A model generated the notes under the pieces. That model did not search any database. It was not told the origin of the DNA and worked only from the letters and a program-made list of their open reading frames with translations. From positions 218,760 through 282,759 of the forward strand of contig NZ_CP151102.1 of assembly GCF_038096175.1 (NCBI RefSeq): a stretch of 64,000 nt of DNA, given 5' to 3'. The position numbers were made by a program, and so were the translations under genes. The first letter of the stretch is position 1; each line of letters starts with the position of its first letter. Shown here one piece after another: positions 15,266-23,498 of this stretch. The stretch is from Nostoc sp. UHCC 0302. Its GTDB lineage: Bacteria; Cyanobacteriota; Cyanobacteriia; Cyanobacteriales; Nostocaceae.

Positions 15266-15295
15266 TTCAACCCCTGATAAATACCAGGGGTTGAA
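15266..15295. terminator. Hairpin terminator
   Basis: TTCAACCCCTG and CAGGGGTTGAA form a perfect 11-bp stem with an 8-nt loop (ATAAATAC). It lies about 110 bp upstream of the minus-strand gene start at 15154 and downstream of the stop at 15538, so it fits as the terminator of the 15538-15849 gene. Confidence 0.65.
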
Positions 15296-15441
15296 GATTG
15301 CTTAGTCGTCGCCTAGCAATTGCGTCATGAAGTTGAAAAAGTCTGCCCTAGTCTTCTCGGTCAGCATCAGTAAAGTTATATGTAATCACGCCATATCCGG
15401 CAGTGCAATAGCTGCTGATTTTCGATTGGGGAGATCCAAGA

Positions 15442-15539
15442 AATAAAATGTCCAGCCGTATCAATAATATTTTTGGCAAAACCGAGGTATCTAGGCGCTT
15501 TCGCCCTTTGGGGCGAAAGCGACGGCTGGACATTTTATT
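15442..15539. repeat. 98-bp nested hairpin element (18-bp outer and 11-bp inner stems)
   Basis: AATAAAATGTCCAGCCGT at 15442-15459 is repeated exactly in inverse at 15522-15539. Inside, CGCTTTCGCCC (15496-15506) pairs exactly with GGCGAAAGCG plus one base (15511-15521) around a TTTG loop, directly next to the right outer arm. A 36-nt unpaired stretch (15460-15495) lies on the left. The right arm overlaps the stop codon of the gene at 15538. It may be a miniature element or a structured 3' RNA. Confidence 0.8.
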
Positions 15540-15849
15540 ACTGGGAAGGGCCTTGTTTGTGAGGGTGCAGTTGCGACAGAGGTGTGGGTTTAAAATACAA
15601 GTCACGCTCGATTTGCCGCCCGAAGGAATCACGAATTTTTTGCAATTCACTTAAACAAAAGCAGCCCAACTCTTCTTCTAACCCTTGCACCAATCCAAAG
15701 AAGGTATCTTCGCCATCAAACTCAGTGGCGTGCCAAGTCCAGTTAGTGCCTGGCATAAAGAATTTTACGTATGCAATCGGGTCATTTTCGCCCTCAGTAG
15801 AAGCTAAAGAAGGTAACTGAGTACGGATGTCTGCTGTTAATAATTCCAT
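15538..15849 (-). CDS. DUF2958 family protein
   Basis: The 103-residue protein shows the pattern of DUF2958: ELLTADIRTQLPSL, then AYVKFFMPGTNWTWHATEFD, GEDTFFGLV, LGCFCLSEL and IERDLYFKPTPL. Members of this family are common on cyanobacterial and proteobacterial plasmids; their function is not known. The length agrees with the family. The stop codon lies inside the right arm of the nested hairpin element. Confidence 0.85.
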   Translation of the reverse strand: MELLTADIRTQLPSLASTEGENDPIAYVKFFMPGTNWTWHATEFDGEDTFFGLVQGLEEELGCFCLSELQKIRDSFGRQIERDLYFKPTPLSQLHPHKQGPSQ

Positions 15850-15951
15850 GTTGAAAATCCTTTAATGAAGCGAAGGGATAAAACTGCTGTACGTTCGGTT
15901 TGGTACAGCTAGAACTGATTGAAGGGTAAAAGTTCTAGCTGTAGGTAGGGA

Positions 15952-16296
15952 CTAACTTACTACGATAGTCCGGCCACCGTGGTGATCGTGCAGCCAACCA
16001 TCAATCAACCTCAGTCCTGGTGTGGGGAGTGGGTCTGGTTCTATTGGTACAGCCACAAAGGAGTCGAGCGCATCACTCCAAGCAAAAAAGGCATCTTCCA
16101 TATGCAGTGCGGCGGCTGCTAGTTCTCCATTTAGCTGCACTAGCAAATTGAACTGGTCAAGGGAAGTATTTCTGATTTTCTGCTCAAGGATTTGATAGTC
16201 TATCTTGGCTTCCTGGTAAACTTGCTGCGATGAAATAACAGAGTGCTGGCTTATGGACTGTTCGGTTTGAGGTGCTATTGTTGTAGTAATCATCAT
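15952..16296 (-). CDS. Hypothetical plasmid protein
   Basis: The 114-residue protein has a polar N-terminus rich in Q, S and T, a central helix pair (IDYQILEQKIRNTSLDQFNL, then AAALHMEDAFFAWSDAL), and a C-terminus with a histidine/glycine turn (WLHDHHGGRTIVV). It lies upstream of the DUF2958 gene on the same strand, 102 bp away, and divergent from the small regulator at 16547. No family is recognised. The coding call rests on its natural composition. Confidence 0.55.
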   Translation of the reverse strand: MMITTTIAPQTEQSISQHSVISSQQVYQEAKIDYQILEQKIRNTSLDQFNLLVQLNGELAAAALHMEDAFFAWSDALDSFVAVPIEPDPLPTPGLRLIDGWLHDHHGGRTIVVS

Positions 16297-16404
16297 TTCC
16301 TTTGTGGTTTTGGTGAAGGGGCGATCGCGTAGTTTGCGAGACCGGGCGATCGCTCTTCTAATTTGCTGATCGGTAGGAAGTTACTTGGTCTTTACTTACC
16401 TCTC

Positions 16405-16534
16405 TATACATTTATTATATACGCTGTATATAATAAAATCTAGATGTTTTATATACAAACTTATATACAAAATAGCCTTATCCTATAGGTGAAAGTTATA
16501 TACATTTGCTCTATACAAGCGATATACTGTATAC
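16405..16534. promoter_or_regulatory. TATAC/TATATAC operator or iteron array
   Basis: At least eight TATAC sites occur in 130 bp: 16405, 16418, 16452, 16464, 16499, 16512, 16523 and 16530, plus inverted copies. The best is the palindrome TATATACGCTGTATATA (16416-16432). Sites at 16452 and 16464 are 12 bp apart. The array ends just before the small regulator at 16547, so it may be bound by that protein for autoregulation. Replication iterons are the alternative. Confidence 0.55.
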
Positions 16535-16546
16535 AGTTACAGTCAA

Positions 16547-16819
16547 ATGTATAGAACTATGAGCAAATTGGCGACATTTCGAGTAGAAGATGAGCAATGG
16601 GAGACATTTCTTCTTGAAGCTAAGAAGCGCGGGGTTAGTGCATCATCGTTACTACAAGACTTTGTAGCTTGGATAAATCAGGGGAATGAGTTACCCCAAA
16701 TAGGAACTGTTGCACCTTTGTCACAGGCTGATATAGACCAACATATAGAAGCCAAGTTAGCACCAGTATTAGAGGAATTAGCTCAACTAAGGGTATCGCT
16801 GGGGGAGTTAGCAGCCTGA
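16547..16819 (+). CDS. Small putative DNA-binding regulator
   Basis: The 90-residue protein begins with a strand-like segment (SKLATFRVEDEQWETFLLEA), then helices (RGVSASSLLQDFVAWIN), which is compatible with a ribbon-helix-helix or CopG-like fold. The C-terminal 40 residues form a predicted coiled coil (EAKLAPVLEELAQLRVSLGE). ATG 16559 (MSKLATF) is an equally good start. It sits directly downstream of the TATAC array, suggesting autoregulation. The fold call is inference. Confidence 0.65.
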   Translation: MYRTMSKLATFRVEDEQWETFLLEAKKRGVSASSLLQDFVAWINQGNELPQIGTVAPLSQADIDQHIEAKLAPVLEELAQLRVSLGELAA

Positions 16820-16962
16820 GAGCATCAACTCTGTCTCAGGATTCCCCACCCGATTACCAAGCTATTCGCTTAAGCACCCTTAAGAAGCTGAAAATTGGTA
16901 AACAATCAGCCCAAGCCAAAGCGATTGACGCATTCATTCAGGAACTTGAAGCTTTTGGCTAA
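16820..16962 (+). pseudogene. Remnant of a small protein C-terminus
   Basis: A frame without start codon gives RLSTLKKLKIGKQSAQAK and AIDAFIQELEAFG before the stop at 16962. A second similar piece, KVIDAFIREL, follows near 17030-17060. They look like two degraded copies of one gene end. No family is recognised and the call is weak. Confidence 0.3.
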
Positions 16963-17087
16963 CTTTGTTTTAGATAAAGGCGAACGCTGCAACTGGAGAA
17001 CATAAGTTGAGCCAAATATCATTGCCTCAAAGTGATTGATGCCTTCATCAGAGAATTAGTAACTTCAACGCGAATCTCAACACCGTT

Positions 17088-17789
17088 ATGCAGCAAGAAA
17101 CAATAGAAAGTTACGCGATTGCAATCAGAAATTATAATACGGCGCTTAGGTTTTCTCCCAATGATTTCAATACCCTCAACCTATTGGGTTTTGCGCTCGA
17201 AAAGCTCTCTGAATTACAGTTACGTCAAAACGAACCTACAGAGGCAATTGAGACTCTAAAGCAAGCAGTTGCCACGTATGAAAGAGTATTTTCTTTAACT
17301 CCTGATGATGCGATTGGTTTAGGATATTACGGCATGGCAGTAGAAAGATTAGCTGAACTTTTATCAAAGCAAAACTATGTAAAAGAAGCATTTTTAACTT
17401 ACCAGCAATCGCTTAGTATCTATGATACTGCAATCAAATTTGCTCCGAATGACTATGGTAATTATGCACTCAAAGCTAGTGTATTTACATCAATAGCTGA
17501 TTTCCACTTGAGTTTGTTGCAATATACACAGGCTCTTGAAAACTATCAGCAAGCGATCGCTTTTTACGATATTTCACTTCAATTAAAATACATTGAGGCT
17601 AACGAGTTCGATAAAGCTCGGATTATAGAAAAATTAGCCCAGTGCTTGGAGCAATTATTACGTTACGAAGAAGCATTGTCGTGTTACCAAACGATACTGG
17701 AGATATTCAACCGCCTTTTGCCTAAAAATGATAAACATATTAAGTCTGTAGAACGGCAAATCCAAAAACTGTCTGCACAATTAAATTAA
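17088..17789 (+). CDS. Tetratricopeptide repeat protein
   Basis: The 233-residue protein is built of TPR-like helix pairs: IRNYNTALRFSPNDFNTLNL, then EAIETLKQAVATYERVFSLT, FLTYQQSLSIYDTAIKFAPN, ALENYQQAIAFYDISLQL and EALSCYQTILEIFNRLLP. The repeats are longer than the usual 34 residues, with an extra helix between units. No signal peptide is seen, so it is probably cytoplasmic and a protein-binding scaffold. It stands alone; the 330 bp after it contain no gene, only a perfect palindrome CTAGAAATTAATTTCTAG at 17851-17868. Confidence 0.75.
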   Translation: MQQETIESYAIAIRNYNTALRFSPNDFNTLNLLGFALEKLSELQLRQNEPTEAIETLKQAVATYERVFSLTPDDAIGLGYYGMAVERLAELLSKQNYVKEAFLTYQQSLSIYDTAIKFAPNDYGNYALKASVFTSIADFHLSLLQYTQALENYQQAIAFYDISLQLKYIEANEFDKARIIEKLAQCLEQLLRYEEALSCYQTILEIFNRLLPKNDKHIKSVERQIQKLSAQLN

Positions 17790-17850
17790 CAAATTACAAA
17801 TAAGCATCAAAGATGCCTATTTACACAACTAAAAAGAGTATAAAATGCCC

Positions 17851-17868
17851 CTAGAAATTAATTTCTAG
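17851..17868. repeat. 18-bp perfect palindrome
   Basis: CTAGAAATTAATTTCTAG lies in the gap between the TPR gene and the convergent methyltransferase gene (17790-18119). It could be an operator or a weak transcription end. Nothing else is visible in this gap. Confidence 0.5.
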
Positions 17869-18119
17869 AAGCATAGTGGAGTGTGTTTTACTTTTAGCTT
17901 TGGCAATCTAACCATTTACAAGTACAATTGTACTATATAAATGCAACTATATGATTAACTTCATGCTCTGCATAGGCGTGAGCGTTTCTGTTGCACTATA
18001 TATTTAGATAAAGCCAGTTCGGCTTAATATTCGGGCGCTTAATCCTTAGATTATGGGGTTTGCAGAGCATTATGAATCTCACAACTCGAATCGGAGCGCT
18101 ATCGTTCCTATTTTGATGG

Positions 18120-18914
18120 TTATACTTTACGAGCAACAACGTAGTAAATTAATTCCTCATGCCATACGCCCTCCTCAGTTTCTAGTGCAGCGATCTTATC
18201 GTCATAACTCGCTTTAATCCGGCTAATTTTTTCCGGTTTTAATTCGCGCAGTGGATTATCGATATGTAGCCAGAATTGTCCATTCCATCTGCTCTGGGCT
18301 TTTTCTAAGCACAAATAAGTCCCCAGTTGTCGGGAATGAATTTCTATTTGATTAAATTTGGCTTGAGTTAATAGGTATTGAATTCGCTCTGGTGTTCCCA
18401 ATGGTTCATGCAGATTTGGAAGTGTGATTCCATGTTTTGCACAGGCTTCTACGATTGACAATGCTGAATATGAATCTTCCGATGAGCAGGTAAATGCGAT
18501 GAATCCACTGGATTTGAGAAAACGATACCAATTTCCGAGAATCGTAGGAATGTTGGGAAAAAGCACGAGCGCGTAAGAACAATAGATTGCGTCAAATTGA
18601 TTCGATTCCGGCTCATATATTTGTGCATCGACTTCAATTAGCTCAATATTGGATAAGTTTTCTGCTTGAATTTTCTGCTGAGCAATCTTGAGTAATTCTG
18701 TTGCAATATCAATTCCAATCACAGAACCACTTGTGCCGACTTTTTTAGCAGCTTCGATGGCAATATTTCCGGTTCCTGTTGCAACATCTAAAACGGATTG
18801 CCCAGGAAATGGAGTTGCATAGTCAAAAAGTGTGATTGCGCGATTGAAAGTGGCATCGTTATCATAGTTCGTCCTAGCGTTGTAAAAATCGATAACCTCT
18901 TGTTTGTAGGTCAT
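18120..18914 (-). CDS. Class I SAM-dependent methyltransferase (UbiE-like)
   Basis: Motif I VLDVATGTGNIAIEAAKKVG and acidic GIDIATELL are the SAM-binding core; VDAQIYE and FDAIYCSYALVLFPN are motifs II-III. The sequence resembles UbiE/Methyltransf_11 proteins that methylate small molecules; the substrate cannot be told. I start at ATG 18914 (MTYKQEVIDFYN), preceded by GGATG; ATG 18923 and 18965 are possible longer starts. About 265 residues is a normal length. It stands alone between the TPR gene and a divergent membrane protein. Confidence 0.82.
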   Translation of the reverse strand: MTYKQEVIDFYNARTNYDNDATFNRAITLFDYATPFPGQSVLDVATGTGNIAIEAAKKVGTSGSVIGIDIATELLKIAQQKIQAENLSNIELIEVDAQIYEPESNQFDAIYCSYALVLFPNIPTILGNWYRFLKSSGFIAFTCSSEDSYSALSIVEACAKHGITLPNLHEPLGTPERIQYLLTQAKFNQIEIHSRQLGTYLCLEKAQSRWNGQFWLHIDNPLRELKPEKISRIKASYDDKIAALETEEGVWHEELIYYVVARKV

Positions 18915-19142
18915 AAATAACATCCATTCAGTCTGAAGGTATGTCACAATCGTTGCATCGCGCAATACAAATGCTCATAATTTACTGCCATTGCCTGAAA
19001 CCTAACTCACGTTAATTAACCTCGCCATTGGCAGTACGCTGACTTGAGCAATTGCCGTAACAAATGCTAAAAGTCATATACCATAATTGATTTAGCTTAT
19101 CCTAGAAATTACCCTCTTCAACACACGGGTAAAACATGACCA

Positions 19143-19904
19143 ATGCTTGATTACATGAGCGCGGCGATTGCGTTTTGGATGACAATGTTCGCAATTCAGG
19201 AGTGGGTGCTAAAGTTTCGCTTGGGTTACCTGGGGCGATATTGGGCTTTAATGAGTTCTGCTAGCTTGTTTCTCGGTTTTTTGCTGTCTTCATTCATTGC
19301 CGTACCATTGATTGCTAGCTTGAGAGTAGACCCGTTCAAGTTCCCAGACAATATTATTCTGTGCGCCATCGCTGCCGTTATCTTCAGCATTATCGTCAGC
19401 CTGGGGCAATGGCTGATACTGCGAAAAACAGAATTGACACCGAGAATCTTTGCTCCCATAAATACAGCAGTTGGAATTGTGATTTTCGCCGTACTGGTGT
19501 ACTTCAATGAACCTCGCTTAGAGTGGAGCGGTGGCCCAATCCAAGGTTGGAAAACTGGACTTATCTTTCTAATGGGTGGCGCAATTACTGGAACAGCGAC
19601 AGGCAAGGCATTAGATTTCTACTGTGGGCGAATTGAGCAGCGGTTAATTCAGATTGAGAGAGAACGGGTAGAGAAAGAAACCCAAGAAAGAGAAAGGCTG
19701 GAGCGGGAACGCCTGGAAAAGGAAAAACAAGAGATTGAAGCCGAAGAGAGGGAAAGAGAGGAGAGAAGAAGAATAATGTTTGAAATCGCTAAAGAGGAAG
19801 AACGAAAGTGGCTTGAAGAACATGGGGATGAGGAATACGACTATGACGAAGATGAAGACGAGGATGAGGAGTACAAATATAAGGATGAGGATGAGGAGGA
19901 ATAA
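19143..19904 (+). CDS. Membrane protein with charged coiled coil and acidic tail
   Basis: The N-terminal 155 residues hold four hydrophobic segments (about 8-20, 35-62, 78-98, 108-122 and a glycine-rich one near 140: GLIFLMGGAITGTATGKALD). Then comes a long highly charged helix of RE/KE/EE repeats from residue 165 to 225, and a tail that is almost only D, E, Y and K. No enzyme motif is present. The design suggests a membrane-anchored spacer or cation-binding protein. The start ATG 19143 precedes an in-frame ATG at 19155. The next small gene follows after 11 bp. Confidence 0.7.
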   Translation: MLDYMSAAIAFWMTMFAIQEWVLKFRLGYLGRYWALMSSASLFLGFLLSSFIAVPLIASLRVDPFKFPDNIILCAIAAVIFSIIVSLGQWLILRKTELTPRIFAPINTAVGIVIFAVLVYFNEPRLEWSGGPIQGWKTGLIFLMGGAITGTATGKALDFYCGRIEQRLIQIERERVEKETQERERLERERLEKEKQEIEAEEREREERRRIMFEIAKEEERKWLEEHGDEEYDYDEDEDEDEEYKYKDEDEEE

Positions 19905-19915
19905 ACCTTTTTGCT

Positions 19916-20152
19916 ATGAGTGAAGAAAATTTCAACTACGACGATTTTAAAAAAGTGGCCGACCTATGGCTTGAAAAAAATAAACAGCAGCCACAAGATT
20001 TTTCCGACTCAGCCAACGTAATTTTGGATCAGCAATACTCAGCATTCTTTGATGAATATAAAAAAAGTTTGTCTCAAAAAGATTTACACCTAATAAAAGA
20101 AATCACACAGCAATTACAGCTCTTATTATGGCTGCGGCAACAGAATTTATAA
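19916..20152 (+). CDS. Small hypothetical protein
   Basis: The 78-residue acidic, helical protein (YDDFKKVADLWLEKNKQQPQ) begins 11 bp after the preceding gene and is probably in the same transcript. The C-terminus is a leucine/glutamine-rich helix (ITQQLQLLLWLRQQ). No family is recognised. Confidence 0.6.
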   Translation: MSEENFNYDDFKKVADLWLEKNKQQPQDFSDSANVILDQQYSAFFDEYKKSLSQKDLHLIKEITQQLQLLLWLRQQNL

Positions 20153-20180
20153 CAGCATCGCTACCTCGTTAGGGGTCAAG

Positions 20181-20307
20181 TAGGGTACAAAATTTCAGCG
20201 GTTTAAAAGTACCCTAAACGCCACCTATATGGGGTATATACAGGTGCTAAAATGGTATAAAATTTCTGATTAAGACTTAGGGTACATATAGCCCCCCTTT
20301 GTACCCC
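20181..20307. repeat. TAGGGTAC/GTACCCTA inverted repeat pairs
   Basis: TAGGGTAC at 20181-20188 pairs with GTACCCTA at 20209-20216; a second TAGGGTAC at 20278-20285 pairs with GTACCCC at 20301-20307. A related GGGTATATAC and two copies of GGTA(C/T)AAAATTTC lie among them. The 221-bp gap is between convergent genes, so this is not an ordinary promoter. It may be a protein-binding site array, a small RNA, or a two-way terminator. Confidence 0.6.
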
Positions 20308-20373
20308 ACAAGCAATATTTAAAATCTTTGCATATTAACGAATTAAAAAGGGCAGTCGATGCATATTTTACTT

Positions 20374-20895
20374 TTATGCCCAAGGTGAAGATATAGCTGT
20401 TGTCGAAATTACCTCCTTGGCTTGCAATCTAAGCGCTGTTTGCTGACAGTTGGGACATTTCACTTTTGCCAGAATCACTGAAGGTCGCCCTTTGTACTCG
20501 CCCATTACAGGCTGTCCACTGTACTCGCTGATTATCCCCTGTTTGCAGTGATAGCACTCGAATATCACGCGTCCCACCTCCGAATTACAGTCCATAAACT
20601 GTATGTGCTGACAGGGTTCTGGCGGTAATTCTGGTTCTTCGGGGCGGTCTTGAAAGGGTATATAAGATTTGGTTGCTGGTGGTGAATCTATTTTTTTCTT
20701 GTTGCGCTTACCAGTCACCTGCTGCTCAACTTTTGGCGGCTCTGAGGGTTTTTCATCAACAGGGGCATGACCGGGCTGCTGCTCAGCCGGGAGTTCTCCC
20801 AGTAACTTGTCATCAGCCGGGGTAGGGTCAAACTCAGGAATTTGGTTGCTAGACTTTGGTTGTTGTGGTTTAGATGGACGCTGGGTAGATTTCAT
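20374..20895 (-). CDS. Proline-rich protein with C-terminal zinc ribbon
   Basis: The first 90 residues are disordered and rich in P, Q, K and E. The C-terminal part has CQHIQFMDC, CYHCKQG and CPNCQQ, that is paired cysteines compatible with one or two zinc sites. Start ATG 20895 (MKSTQRPSKPQ) is preferred to ATG 20901. It lies 116 bp downstream of parB on the same strand, so it could be part of the partition operon. The role is unknown; zinc ribbons of this type often bind nucleic acid or proteins. Confidence 0.62.
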   Translation of the reverse strand: MKSTQRPSKPQQPKSSNQIPEFDPTPADDKLLGELPAEQQPGHAPVDEKPSEPPKVEQQVTGKRNKKKIDSPPATKSYIPFQDRPEEPELPPEPCQHIQFMDCNSEVGRVIFECYHCKQGIISEYSGQPVMGEYKGRPSVILAKVKCPNCQQTALRLQAKEVISTTAISSPWA

Positions 20896-21016
20896 CAACA
20901 CCTTTACTTGAATTTAGCTTGACTGGTGAACTCCCGTATTCTACACACCAATTCCCTTGTATAACACTTTCTCCTGAGCCAGGAATAGCCTTGTCCTATC
21001 AAGTTCATATCCAGTA

Positions 21017-21952
21017 CTATTCATCAACTTTCCCTACTAACTCTTCCAATTGAGAGAGTAGCTTATCTAACTTTGCTCGTTTACTTGCATCATTCCAAAC
21101 AGATGTTTTTTTAAGTTGTTTTCCAATTTGGGAATATCTTTGAACATAGCTTGTGCTAGATGGTATTTCTTCTCTGACATTGAGTTCTTTAATTTTTTGC
21201 TTAATTTCCCTGAAACTCAAGTTTTTGGATAACGCTAGCTTAAGCAAGGCTTGACGCTGATCTTCATTTTTAACTTGTGCGATCGCTCTTGCCTTCGTAA
21301 ACTCTATTTTCCCTTCACGCAGCACTTTCAAGATTTCAGGCGGGAGATTTAACAATGGTAAACGACTAGTACGAAAGGATTCGGCTGAAAATTTCCCTAG
21401 TCCCGATAAAATCGATTCGAGGGCTTGAAGTTGGAGGAAAACGTTTTCCTCCAACTCTTGATGACGATTTTTGGCATGGTTTGCACGATTCAATATAGAA
21501 CTAACTTCATCAGTACTAATTTTTAGCGTGAGCGACAAGAGATCAAGAATAGCCTCAGTTTCTTCAACTGGATTAAGATCCTCTCGTTGTAAGTTTTCTA
21601 GAAGCGCAACTTGGAGAGCTTGTTGGTCATCTAATTCCTTAGAAACCACAGGAAGATCACTCAGTCCAATTGACTGCGCTGCTCGATAGCGCCTTTCACC
21701 AGCTACTAACTCGTAATTACCGTTTGCTAATGGGCGAACCAGCAAAGGTTCTAAAATTCCATGTTCTCTAATTGATTTAACTAACTGGGCTTGTTTTTCT
21801 TGATCAAAATAACGGCGAGGTTGCTTGGCAGGAAGTTGAATTTGTTGAATAGATAATGTTTGAGAAGATTCAACACTTTTAGGATCGGTAATAAATTTTT
21901 GGGCAATGGAAGCAGAAAGCCCTTGAGTAAGTGATTGTCTTGATTTAGTCAT
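21017..21952 (-). CDS. parB: ParB-type partition protein
   Basis: Residues 35-125 form the ParB nuclease-like CTP-binding domain: LPAKQPRRYFDQEKQAQLVK, then SIREHGILEPLLVRPL and the signature LVAGERRYRAAQSIGL. ALLENLQREDLNPVEE follows, then a helix-turn-helix region. The length (311) is normal. The start overlaps the end of parA by 8 bp, typical of parAB operons. It would bind a parS centromere; no clear parS was recognised. HIP1-like GCGATCGC lies in the gene. Confidence 0.9.
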   Translation of the reverse strand: MTKSRQSLTQGLSASIAQKFITDPKSVESSQTLSIQQIQLPAKQPRRYFDQEKQAQLVKSIREHGILEPLLVRPLANGNYELVAGERRYRAAQSIGLSDLPVVSKELDDQQALQVALLENLQREDLNPVEETEAILDLLSLTLKISTDEVSSILNRANHAKNRHQELEENVFLQLQALESILSGLGKFSAESFRTSRLPLLNLPPEILKVLREGKIEFTKARAIAQVKNEDQRQALLKLALSKNLSFREIKQKIKELNVREEIPSSTSYVQRYSQIGKQLKKTSVWNDASKRAKLDKLLSQLEELVGKVDE

Positions 21953-22589
21953 TCAAAACCTCTAAAAATTCCTTAAATAATTGCTCAAGCTCACGCCTAG
22001 CAATTCCGGCAGTCGATCCAGATAAATCAAAGATAGTAGCATTTTGTCCGTAGCAGTCAGCAATAATCTGTCGTTGATGAAGTACATTCTCTAAAACTGT
22101 GACATTAGGCATGAGCTGAAGTACCTCGACTGCTTCATCTTTTAACTTTGTTCCTTTTACGGCACGATTAACAAACATTACGGCTTTAGGTTCTCCCCGT
22201 CGAATTCGCTGTGCTTGTTGAATTAAATGTACAGTGTCAGAAGCGCTTTCAAGGTCTATGCCCGCAGGTTGACACGGAATAATCGCTAAATCAGCAGTTA
22301 AAACTAATGCCCTGGTAGTTTCAGATAGAGCTGCCGGTCCATCAGCAACGACCCATGTATAAGACTCAACTAGCTTAGGTAACTCATCCAATAGTGCATC
22401 AGGTGCTTGAAGGACTTGGCAAGGAATGACCTGTTCTAATCGTGCCAGCCATTTAGAAGATGAGCATTGGGCATCAGCATCTACAACCAGTACAGATTCA
22501 CCTTGTTTTTGTAACCATCGTGCAAGATGCACAGAAATTGTTGACTTACCTGCTCCTCCTTTTTGATTTATAACTGCAATGATTGACAT
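21945..22589 (-). CDS. parA: ParA-type ATPase (type Ib, no N-terminal HTH)
   Basis: The N-terminus carries the deviant Walker A motif NQKGGAGKSTISVHLARWL at residues 8-26. DADAQCSSSKWL is the Walker A' region and WVVADGPAALSETTRALVL is Walker B. The protein is short (214 residues) and lacks an N-terminal DNA-binding domain, as in type Ib plasmid partition ATPases. It forms an operon with parB (8-bp overlap). In type Ib systems ParB usually represses the promoter; that is known for the family, not seen here. Confidence 0.9.
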   Translation of the reverse strand: MSIIAVINQKGGAGKSTISVHLARWLQKQGESVLVVDADAQCSSSKWLARLEQVIPCQVLQAPDALLDELPKLVESYTWVVADGPAALSETTRALVLTADLAIIPCQPAGIDLESASDTVHLIQQAQRIRRGEPKAVMFVNRAVKGTKLKDEAVEVLQLMPNVTVLENVLHQRQIIADCYGQNATIFDLSGSTAGIARRELEQLFKEFLEVLND

Positions 22590-23498
22590 GAGTAGTGTCT
22601 AAATTACAAAAGTATAGCTGATGAAAATTTTTAGCTTGTCCTGGCTCCTTTTCAATTAAAAGAGCGAGGGCTAAATCTTAGGCTTACTTATTAAATATCA
22701 AGTTTTACTCAAAAACTTCTAAAGTTTATTTTTATCTCAGTTCTTATGAAAAATTTATAAGTGAGTTAAAAGGAGATAAGAATTCCCATATCGTTTTAAA
22801 GAGCTAAACATCTTATACGATTGTTTTGGCTAAATTCAAAAGTATGAGTAAGTTTTCGTAGGCGTAGCCTGTTGTAGGCATTGCTCACTAACATCTCGTT
22901 TTTGGATTGCTACTGTGTAGTATGTAACAGTAGAGTACTGATAATGATTGATAACTGGTTAAACTACATTGCCTCCAGCCAATCATAAACCACAGACTCA
23001 TATTCCCCCTCAAATTTAACGGCAAGGAGCTATTGGCTCAAGCATCTGCTATGTACTGGCTCAGAGTCAGCCACATCGATTGCATCATCGGCTTTGAAGA
23101 CTAACTCAAGCATAGAACTTTTCAGCGCTTGAACCCGTCACAGCAATTTCAGTTTTAATCTCCTTAAGCCTTAGCTAACCCATTTTCCAGATAAGAATTG
23201 GGTAGTCGGCTATGTATTCATCTATGTTATTGCTTTGTCGAAGCAATATTAGTTACAAAATATTAGTAACTTCCCTAACAGTCTATTTACTTAATGGTTG
23301 TTATCTTAATATTTACTTCGGTCTATCTAGTTGATAGATAATCCTCATAATAGTGGGTTTTTCTGATTCACAGCGCTCATAGCTCTCTCGTTAGAGTATG
23401 AGCGCTTTTGCTTGCTAATCAAGCTACTACTTGCATTGAATATATGGATGTGAAGTTTAAACTTTGTCTAACTTTGCAAAAGTCGAATATCTATCTAA
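22590..23498. other. 909-bp intergenic region upstream of parA
   Basis: No coding region can be supported. It contains the parA promoter region (22590-22800), a short piece of a dispersed repeat (TTCGTAGGCGTAGCCTG at about 22853-22869), and a strong hairpin at 23372-23406. A centromere may lie here, but no clear repeated parS-like palindrome was seen. Confidence 0.5.
23372..23406 (+). terminator. Hairpin with T run
   Basis: AGCGCTCATA (23372-23381) pairs exactly with TATGAGCGCT (23397-23406). The inner CTCT/AGAG lengthens the stem, and TTTTG follows on the plus strand. There is no plus-strand gene close upstream, so it may be left from a lost gene. Confidence 0.6.

Noticed and set aside
15348..15650. 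Minus-strand frame of 100 codons
   Set aside because: It runs through the nested hairpin element and overlaps the DUF2958 gene in another frame; no natural protein pattern.
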